A stretch of DNA of 64,000 nucleotides, taken from contig JAWZYU010000009.1 of NCBI GenBank assembly GCA_038380435.1, positions 63,393,901 through 63,457,900 on the forward strand. Direction: 5' to 3'. The DNA comes from Ryuthela nishihirai. Its lineage: Eukaryota > Arthropoda > Arachnida > Araneae > Heptathelidae. Of this stretch, positions 56,330 to 64,000 are shown piece after piece. How positions within the stretch are numbered: the stretch's first letter is position 1; each line of letters begins with the position of its first letter. The translations under genes were made by a program, and so were the position numbers. Under the pieces are notes generated by a model that worked only from the letters and a program-made list of their open reading frames with translations, had not been told where the DNA came from and did not search any database.

Positions 56330-57250
56330 AAAGTAATTATCATAATTACAGATAGGATTGAAGACTTAATGCCAGGTCGTAAGTAGCCTTTGCCGTAATC
56401 TGTCACTGATTTTTAGTAGTGTCTACGGCTTTATTTCGTCATTTTTTTGCTGAATTCAAAAAACCTTGTAACTCTTGGGAATTTCATATTTTAAAAATAG
56501 CGTAAAGAATTCCACAGCACAAGAAACTAATCATGGTTAACTTTTTATAATACTAAAGACAGATAATTTTTTATATAAAGCCTTGATTTATGGTCAAAAA
56601 AGTTCATTTCATTTTCGAATTTTTCTTATGTTACGTATAACTCTGGTATAAAAGAAAGTCTTTACATTCAGCCATCAGCTTAAATAAACGAAACACACCG
56701 AAATCCCAATTTAATGAATCTCTATAGGAATGACTTTTCTTACACTAAATCGAAGTTTTCACTAAATGGGGATTTGCGAAATTGCATGAAGAAAATGTTC
56801 GTCTTCTTCTAAGACTTACTGTATGAAATTATGAAATATATTTCTTTACATAAGTAGTCAAATAAACTATTTCTATAAAAAATAAATAATCAAATTAATT
56901 TCTAAAACTTAAGAATTTCTAAACTTATGTTAATAAGGTCATATTTTTATTTCTTCGTGTCATTTGTTTTAGAACAGCTCTATCAGTCATTTTTAAACAG
57001 TAAAATATTACAATGAGATATTAAATATTTGGCAGAATCAACAAACAAAGCACAGGTAAAGTTCCGTTGTTTGAATGTTGGAATAACTTTTCCATTTCAT
57101 TGATAATTTCAGTTTTTTCCATGATCATCACCTTCTTCCTCTTCTTAACCACAACGAACAAGGAATACAAATGACAGAATTTACTACCATGCACAAAGAA
57201 CAGCTACCTCACTTGAAATCAAAGCGACTTCGATACCATACGGCGTGGCC
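56330..57250. other. No gene recognised
   Basis: AT-rich. A CACTAAATCGAAGTTTTCAC motif near 56742-56765 could be a worn pogo-type terminus, without partner. Confidence 0.3.
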
Positions 57251-57258
57251 TCGACGAT

Positions 57259-57640
57259 ATACAAAGTGTCCGAAAAAGATTGATGTGGATTTTGAGAACC
57301 AATATGCAGAAAAATAAAACATATATTGAAGAAATTAATTCCTTAATTGAAAATGCACCTCAAACAGTTTTTGACATCATTTGTGAATTTACATATGCAC
57401 CTGTTCGTGAACCTATATTTGTGCAATCGTTATTCCAGTTCTTGCCCTATGCGCTGCAATATATCTCTTGTTACTTGCTTAGTTATTTCTCTTATTTCGG
57501 CTTTCAAATAACTGAAGTCTCGAATTTTGTCCATCTAAACATAATTCTTTACAAAGCCTCCATGAGAAAAAAAATCAAGAGGTATCAAATTAGGGCTTCT
57601 TAGTGGTCATAGAATTGGTCACACCTGTCAATCCATCTGT
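57259..57640 (-). pseudogene. Mariner-like transposase C-terminal fragment
   Basis: On the minus strand, RSPNLIPLDFF (near 57590) is the block with the third catalytic residue of many mariner-like transposases, where SPDLTPLDFFLWG is usual; Asp is replaced by Asn here. It is followed by VKNYVW, LKAEIREITKQVTRDILQRI and a NRCICKF block, up to a terminus ATACAAAGTGTCCGAAAAAG at 57259. The N-terminal two-thirds are missing. The 107-codon plus-strand frame over the same bases is a mirror frame. Confidence 0.75.
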
Positions 57641-57747
57641 AAGGAAAGGCAATAATTATATTTAAAATTATTTGAGGCACGCTTCCAATTAAAATATTAG
57701 GCTCGTTATATTTTAGTCCACAATAGGTATAGTGGTACCTAACTACA

Positions 57748-57860
57748 ATATTAGCGGGCATGCATTTGTACGTTGTATGAAAAACCAGTGCAAACCCAAG
57801 AGAGTTTCTAGGTTATCTCCGTCCTTTCTTTATAGGAATATTTTCTTTCCTTTAAAAAAA
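57748..57860 (+). mobile_element. SINE-3 body fragment
   Basis: TTGTATGAAAAACCAGTGCA, TTTCTAGGTTATCTCCGTCC and TTCTTTCCTT match the reversed copy at 40575-40690. The tRNA head is not recognisable. Confidence 0.6.
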
Positions 57861-57864
57861 TTAC

Positions 57865-58470
57865 TTCTGTGAATATGCATAGTATTTTTATCTTATTGGT
57901 TCTCGAAATCAAGGCATAATTTTTGGGACAGCCTCTATAACGTTACTCGCCATATTTTGTTTGTGCGGTAGCGATTTCCGACACATAGAAATCGTGGAAA
58001 ATGTAGATAACAGACAGAAAACGTGGAAAATATTGTGGAGAATAAAAAATATTTTCCCCTTGCTTTCTTTGGGTCTATCTGAATATCGATTGTCTATTTG
58101 AATATCGAATATCGATTGTTGTTATTTCGCCAACAATCGCACCATATCGATGTAGATATGCATTCAAAGGTCGAAATTCTCTTACACTATATTGGTATTA
58201 TTTACTAAAGCATAATTCACTGAATACAGAAAAGTAATTCCATGTTGATATTTATAATTTTTAAACTTTTAATTATTTATTTAATGAAACTGAACTTAAG
58301 CACGAAGTTAAAATATTTCACTCAGATGTATACAAATATTTTGTTCCACGTGTTTTTAACATAATATAACATCTGCATTCTAATGTATATAATATATATC
58401 TCAATAGATGCTCAAGCTGAGAAGAAAAATCCATATGTGCTATCAACTTTACTGAACTTTGATCACAGAA
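57865..58470. other. No feature recognised
   Basis: AT-rich with a local ATCGATTGT duplication at 58085-58125; no ORF. Confidence 0.35.
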
Positions 58471-58487
58471 TAAAAGTGACTTGTATA

Positions 58488-58673
58488 AATAAAAAAATCA
58501 CTCCTCAATCAGCTGCTTGCTACAAAGGTGTGGGAATGTCAGTTTAATACGCAACAGTAGAAGATCTGTGGGGATGGCTGATCTCAGAAGAAAAACTACA
58601 CAAACATCCAGACCTTAGCCAGGTCCCTTAGATCAATAGACAAGCGTGCTAACCACTCGGCCACGGGACGGCT
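58488..58673 (-). mobile_element. Full SINE-2 copy with 9 bp target duplication
   Basis: ACTTGTATA flanks it at 58479-58487 and 58674-58682. In reverse: CGTCCCGTGGCCGAGTGGTT AGCACG (A box), CTTGTCTATTGATCTAAGG (anticodon arm), a worn B box CCTGGCTAAGGTCTGG, a body with GTAGTTTTTCTTCTGAGATC and GTAGCAAGCAGCTGATTGAG, and an AT-rich tail ending TTTTTTTATT. Length 186 bases. Confidence 0.85.
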
Positions 58674-58751
58674 ACTTGTATACCCTATTACATTTTTGTT
58701 GTCATAAAATATTTAGGAAAATGCTTAATCAAAATTGTCTATTGTGAATAT

Positions 58752-59140
58752 ACGGTAAACTATCGTTAACACGAAGCTCAAAGGAAACGAAAGAAATTCG
58801 AGTTATCGAATCTATGCTAAAAATACACATAAGTAGTTTAAAAAACTAGTTATAGAACCTGCAATGAATTCATCCTTCTGTAACGTTTATGTTCCTACAT
58901 TGAGTAATTTTACTGCTCAACATCAGGAAATTCTGCAGGTCTCATTCTTTTTCCTTTATCGTAATCTAGCTGTTTCAATACCACATCTTCGTTCTTTAAA
59001 ATTGTTGACAGAGTACTGCTAGGAATTCCGAATTCTTTCTCAATGTTTTTCTTCTTCTCTACTTTCAACAGTTTGATTACCTTTATCACTTAATGACAAT
59101 GCATTCAACTTATACTTTGCTCCTATCCTAATACAATTAA
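58752..59140 (-). pseudogene. Pogo/Tigger-like remnant: HTH only
   Basis: On the minus strand near 59125-58915 one reads KYKLNALSLSDKGN, then EKEFGIPSSTLSTILKNED, the CENP-B/pogo N-terminal helix-turn-helix, and RPAEFPDVEQ. The plus-strand end at 58752 (ACGGTAAACTATCGTTAACA CGAA) resembles a pogo-type terminus. Only about 150 bases separate the HTH from this terminus, so the second DNA-binding domain and the DDE catalytic domain have been lost. A frameshift lies in the HTH near 59060. Confidence 0.7.
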
Positions 59141-59224
59141 ATCTGTACCAAGAGAAACTAACTTCAAACTGAAATTAAACTAGCCCTTTCCATGACGAAT
59201 AGTAGAATCTGTCAGTCATGTGGG

Positions 59225-59598
59225 TTTGTGTTGTATTACTTCTGAGCGGCACTTTTTTGCACACCATGGGCTAAATGGATAGGTCACATAGATCCTGAAG
59301 GCTCAGAGAAGGTTGGTGGAGGGGACCCACTGGAACAGCTGTCGGGAGACAGATGGTAGCCTCCCGCCAAGGCCATACAGCATGTTCTTTAACGTGCACA
59401 GGGTATGGCTCTCCCATACACAGGGGCACGGCTTAACGTCCCATCCGACGGACAGCGGCTTTCATCGGTGTCCCCTACTGATCGTGGGCAGAGCGGGGAA
59501 TTTTGCGGAGATAAATCTCAACGCTGACCCAGCTGGGACTCGAAACTGGGAATTCAGATTACGAGCCTGGCGCGCTACCGACTGAGCCACCCCCGCCC
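59225..59598 (-). mobile_element. SINE-1 copy with 12 bp target duplication
   Basis: CAGTCATGTGGG at 59213-59224 and 59599-59610. In reverse it starts GGGCGGGGGTGGCTCAGTCG GTAGCGCGCC and has the intact B box region (GTTTCGAGTCCC). It is among the youngest copies by its ends and low divergence from 30269-30660. Confidence 0.95.
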
Positions 59599-59610
59599 CA
59601 GTCATGTGGG

Positions 59611-60380
59611 GAGGAAAAAGCAGTGCATAGAAAATAAAAATCACCCTGAAAATGAATACAGTGGAGTCGATGCTTAAATAGTGAGAATCACTTTGTCCAC
59701 ATGGCAAAACTTTCAGCGACTTACCACCATCAGTAATAAACATAATTTCACAAGGAAAAAAACTAATTAAAAATGAATTTTCTTTCAAATATTCCTCGTA
59801 AAATTTAGTGGTGTCTAGGAAAAAATAATTCAAGTCAAAGAGAGAGAAAATGCAATAAATGTATAAAGATTCGGTTGGGAATTTAAAAAAAAAAACTGAG
59901 TAAACGAAAAATTCAAGATGTAAAGGTTTTAGTTGACTGTAATTACTCCACATACTATTATCAGTGTAGAATGGAAGAGTTTTATCTAATTTTTTTCTTA
60001 TCAACGGAGTACATCAGCTTTATTATATTCCATCTATGCTTTCTTAATTTTTGTTTAAAAATGTTCAGTTATCAGAGTAGTTACAGTGACATTTTCATAT
60101 TTCTATTAGATAAGTATTTTTGTATTATTTTTCTGAGTAGGGGCTGTGCCAAGGCAGAGCGGAAGGGGCAGTTGCCCAGGCTGCAAATGGAATAGGGATG
60201 CTACGACGGCCTTATTTAATAATAATAATAATAAATATTGTAATATTTTATTTTTCATTTACTACACTCCACAATATTAATTCAATGTGTAGAGTACTAG
60301 TGCTTGAAGCTTGTAAATTATATTAAAACAAAAAATCACTAGCAGACATTTTTCTGCTATGGAACTCATTATAGTAGATG
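59611..60380. other. No gene recognised
   Basis: A possible transposon end ATACAGTGGAGTCGATGCTT AAATAG lies at 59657. A (AAT)n run lies at 60217-60235. The long minus-strand frame 59462-60004 overlaps the SINE and has no domain. Confidence 0.35.
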
Positions 60381-60389
60381 GTATCAAAT

Positions 60390-60720
60390 ATAAGCTCACA
60401 TGGGGACCGTCGTACACTATTTCGAATTATACCCCCACGTCGAAAGCTTTCATTTAGTATAAAACTGATTATGATCGCTTCGTCCCCCATCCGCTATCCC
60501 TCTGGTAAAAACTTGATTCCCCTCTTCTCGGGGAGGTCTGAAATTCTCTAAACTATTTAGTAGATGGCACTCCCCACATCAAAAGCTTTAATTTAAAAAA
60601 AAACTTATTACGATCATTACGTCCCAACCCCAACTCCGGGTATAATTTTTCTCCTCTTCTTTAGGGGAAGTCTAAAACTCTCTAAAGTTGCAGTAGATGG
60701 CACTCCCCCACCTGATTTTG
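60390..60720 (+). repeat. ~139 bp tandem repeat related to the array family
   Basis: Units with CATCAAAAGCTTTAATTT (60441 and 60580) and TAGTAGATGGCACTCCCC (60559 and 60690) are spaced about 130-139 bases. Related in motif order to the arrays of copies A, D and E but more worn. Confidence 0.6.
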
Positions 60721-61018
60721 AAAAATTGCTAATCCTAAGCCAATGAGAGGCACCTGATTTTAACAGCTAATATCCAGTCTATAGGGATTTCGAAAAATTC
60801 AAACCCGCTTACCCTAATTTTGGTTCACCCCAGGGGGTTCCCGCATAGCCCATATTTTCCCCTGGGTGAAGAGAACGTTCATGCAAAGTTTGATGCCTCT
60901 AGCTTTTCTCGGGACTGAGTGCATAAGCGTACAGATACAAAACAAACACACAAAATTTCTTAAACATTAAATAATTGTCTTGATCATTATGTCCGCAGCT
61001 TAGCCCTTTTTTATTATT

Positions 61019-62050
61019 ACCTATCTTCATATTGCTTTTCGCTCGTCATTCATCGGTATGCGCATTTGTCAAAACAGTTGTTCCATCATATCATTCGAAC
61101 GCGGACAAATTTTATGATTTATGTGACAAATGAAAGCTTATTTTGACTCGTGGAGTGTCACAGGTTATAAAATATTAACCATCTACCTTCTTCCCCCTCT
61201 GAAAGGAGAAATATTAAAACAGTTGTTCTGCTACATCTTCGGAACGCACGCTCCAAATAAAAGCTTGTTCCATGGGAAGTGTCACGGGTTATAAAAATTA
61301 CCCCCCCCCCTTCATTCTTCCCACTAAAAAGAGGACATATGAGAATGATCGTTTCACTATATTTTCTGAACACGAGAGCCGAACGTAACAAGTTATATGG
61401 GAAATGAAAGTTTGTGACATGGGGGATGTTATGGACAATAAAAATATACCCCCTTGCTTTCTTTACCCCTAAAAAATGTGAAAGTCATTCTTCTACTTAA
61501 TCATTAGAACCCAAGGTTTGTTAGTGTTAGTTACGTATCAAATATAAGCTCACACGGGGACCGTCGTATTACGAATTATACCCCTCACCATTCTACCTCC
61601 CAAAAAAAGGAAACAAATATCGCGGGGGTCGACCTTAACCAGTTACATTTCAAATTAAAGCTTGTAATGTCTCCAATGTCATGGGCTACCTCAAACACGC
61701 CCCTGCCCCCAAGATAACAAAGGGGACAAGAAATTTGGTCGAAGTTTATAAATCATATATTAAATGAAAGCTTATATAGATGAGAGATTTTAGTGATAGA
61801 GAAAAAAATGTAAATAAATTGATATATTTAAAAAAATGCCTATATTCTGATATGTGTCCTAACAAGTACAAAATAAAACTAAAGCAACTCGATAGTGTCA
61901 TCACACTTTTGAACTGAATTCGTATTCACTTCAAAAGAAGATAGAGCCTTATCTTCCTTTCGAATGAATACGAAATCAGCAACTGACAGCATTATCGACG
62001 TGCTTTAATTTTATTTTCTACTTGTTAGGACGCATATAGAAAGATGGGTA
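61019..62050 (+). mobile_element. Palindrome/tandem-array element, copy E
   Basis: Starts ACCTATCTTCATATTGCTTT TCGCTCGTC, has CAAAACAGTTGTTCCATCAT, then array units with GTGACAAATGAAAGCTTATT (61122), CAAATAAAAGCTTGTTCC (61254), GAAATGAAAGTTTGTGACA (61402), CAAATATAAGCTC (61538) and CAAATTAAAGCTTG (61650), then the palindrome 61838-62050 ending AGAAAGATGGGTA. About 1.03 kb. No coding frame. Confidence 0.85.
61838..62050. repeat. Palindrome of copy E
   Basis: Arms GAATTCGTATTCACTTCAAA AGAAGATAG and ATCTTCCTTTCGAATGAATA CGAAATCAG are inverted, with outer arms TACAAAATAAAACTAAAGC and GCTTTAATTTTATTTTCTAC. Spacer is only about 6 bases. Confidence 0.9.
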
Positions 62051-62059
62051 TTTTGTAAA

Positions 62060-62780
62060 TTTTTAAATTTATTAATATGATAATTAATTATATAGATATA
62101 TTATTATATAGTGATAGCCTCGCAATTCCGAAATTTCCTGAGAAATCAACTGAAAATTTTTCAAAAGAGTTAGCAACACTGCTACAACTGTTTTAAATTC
62201 ACTTTAAATTATAACAATTGAAACATGGTTATCAGTGATCACATTGAACCGTGGAAACAATTGCAAAAAGCTTGTTGTTTCCATTTATCTTAACCGAAAA
62301 AAATGTTGAAACAACAAATTTCATTAAAATTTCGCATTTAAACGATGAAAGTAGCAAGCAGAGCAAATAAAAAATAAAATCCCAGCTTTTCTGAACAGAA
62401 TGATTTTGTTCAAGAGCCGTGTCGTTCATTTAGATATTTGAATGAAGAATATTAGAATATTATTTCGATTTATAGTCAATATATGTAATATATATTTATA
62501 GTCAATATATGTAATATATTGAGTATAAATATATATTTGAAAGAAGAATATTAGATGAAGAAGTTCTGTTTCTATTGCTGATTTCAGTATATATATAAAT
62601 GGAGAAAAGAAATGGTTCATACAATGAAACTACCATTTCTAATTCAATATATCATTAATGAAAATCGTAACATGCATTAAAAACATCCCGAACTCAAAAA
62701 ATATAAACAAACATACATACCAATATATAAATAAACTAATGTAACAAACATATACATTAAATCTAGCTAGTAATCTTCTA
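62060..62780. other. AT-rich, with a short local duplication
   Basis: TATTTATAGTCAATATATGTAATATA is repeated back to back at 62468-62520. No ORF with a motif. Confidence 0.5.
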
Positions 62781-62799
62781 ACCTTCAGTTTGCATGTTT

Positions 62800-63620
62800 T
62801 GATAAATACCTGCATCACAGAGGCTGGTTTAATATGATCAGGTATTGATCGATGCAGACAATTTCAGAACCGACATCGAGTTGCCTCAAATGGCTGCTTT
62901 GATAAACATGAGACAGAAGCCACGTGAGCTCTTGAATTATTCCCCCATTCAGTTTCTACGTAACCACGGAGAGACCAACAGTGATTTGTTAAAGCAGCGA
63001 TGCTCTAAAGATGGTTAATGCTTAATATTGAACGTGTTTCCAACGTGTGTACACAAATCTGGCGTTGATAAATTAACGACGTCAGTCACTGCTCAGAATG
63101 TTAAGTGTTATTACAAACTAACTAATTACGATGATTAATGTCAAGGGAATTTACCGCATTCTGTCTGTACTTAACGTCAAACGCTGTAGTTGAAATCCTT
63201 AGCCTCTAAATATATGCAATATTGCTCCCCTAGAATTATACCACAATCCTTTCGCCATGGCACGATTGCAGATTATCAGATTACTTTGAGTCTACGAGTC
63301 AATCACCGCAGTTACATTAATGAATTCTGAATCTTCGTTTGCAGATAAGAAATTTACACGATCTGTTGAAGTGGAGGAGGAAACAAGATATCGTTAGATA
63401 ACTATTCGTGTTTACAATGATTAGTCTTACCAATTGTAAATCTAAGCTACACGTCTTGCGGTATGAACTAACGGGGGCATAAGGCCTCAAAGGTCAATGT
63501 GTCATTACAATTTTTTTGTGCTGTCTATCCTATATAATAGTACGCTATCTCTGTCAGTGTGTAATGAAGGCCGGTTGCCAGAGGAAATTATCAATTGACT
63601 ATAAATCGAAATACATTTTA
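62800..63620. other. Non-repetitive, possibly regulatory DNA
   Basis: Balanced composition, no TE signature, no long ORF, with several TTAATG, TAATTA and GATTAATG motifs (for example 63110-63145) that could bind homeodomain proteins. This is a guess from composition. Confidence 0.3.
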
Positions 63621-64000
63621 TTGGATTATCAGAATCCTTTTCATTGAATGGTAGCAACTTGAGTGCACCGGCATATAAACAGCTCGTTCGTTGTATTCTA
63701 ATGGTACTAATCGAGTTATTTTTCCCCAGAGAGACTTAAGTTCAAGAGTTATAGTTTTCCCAATGTATTTATAAATATTATGCAAACATTGCAGTTATGG
63801 TATACTGTACGCACTTTATGAACAGTCAATGCAGCACTTTATCACCAGTCAATGCAGTTTTTATAGATTAGTGAACCAATGCATGTATGTACCCTATTGG
63901 CGAGCTAGAAGAGCCGCTTTAGCCTTTAATTACATCATTCATACACACACATTTTGACATTGCTTTGTTTGATGAGTCACTTCTGTGGAAGGAGCGAGAG
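63621..64000. other. No feature recognised
   Basis: Contains a short direct repeat (CAGTCAATGCAG at 63825 and 63847). Nothing else. Confidence 0.35.

Noticed and set aside
57280..57603. 107-codon plus-strand ORF
   Set aside because: It is the mirror frame of the mariner-like transposase fragment on the minus strand.
59462..60004. 180-codon minus-strand ORF
   Set aside because: Part of it is the SINE-1 head read through, the rest is AT-rich with Phe/Tyr-rich translation and no domain.

Overview
The window is eukaryotic nuclear DNA, AT-rich, and almost entirely made of decayed transposable elements and satellites. I see no complete host gene, operon, rRNA, functional tRNA gene or CRISPR array. 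The repeat content (15 or so copies of a ~375-390 bp tRNA-headed SINE, several Tc1/mariner families, ZBED-type hAT elements, non-LTR retrotransposons) fits an arthropod. A chelicerate such as a spider is my best guess, from the look of the SINE and the Tc1 transposases, but I could not test it by search.

Layout. 0-5 kb: dispersed repeat R4, a 394 bp TA-flanked MITE, a 110 bp degenerate array, and a duplicated short exon-like ORF. 5.5-8.6 kb: a degenerate LINE with endonuclease and reverse transcriptase. 8.8-11.1 kb: a broken ZBED/hAT transposase. 14.3-16.3 kb: a LINE endonuclease region running straight into a Tc1 transposase pseudogene. 17.6-18.0 kb: a 406 bp fold-back element. 19.9-27.2 kb: three Tc1-related elements, a ~36 bp degenerate array and a small histone H2A-like ORF at 22.9 kb. 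29.0-31.5 kb: a LINE with RT and RNase H, the RNase H split by a SINE with a 10 bp target duplication. 31.6-32.35 kb: a ~300 bp satellite. 37.2-38.3, 51.5-53.4 and 61.0-62.05 kb: three copies of a ~1.05 kb element made of a ~115-145 bp tandem array ending in a ~240 bp palindrome. 38.66-40.99 kb: a ~26 bp AT/GCCC array with higher-order repeats carrying a tRNA-Ser-like unit. 49.9-50.3 kb: a short hAT element with 8 bp target duplications. 50.6-52.4 kb: LINE pieces on the minus strand. 55.1-59.2 kb: hAT, mariner-like and pogo-like transposase remnants. 62.8-63.6 kb: non-repetitive, possibly regulatory DNA.

The parts interact by nesting and parasitism rather than as pathways. SINEs have inserted into LINEs, a LINE into the palindrome element, a mariner-type fragment into a SINE, and a Tc1 end has been copied together with its flank. 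The two SINE families have Pol III-type A and B boxes and would need a LINE partner for mobility. The most noteworthy items are the palindrome/tandem-array family, the H2A-like ORF, the higher-order tRNA-Ser array, and the Tc1 copies carrying internal tandem amplifications.
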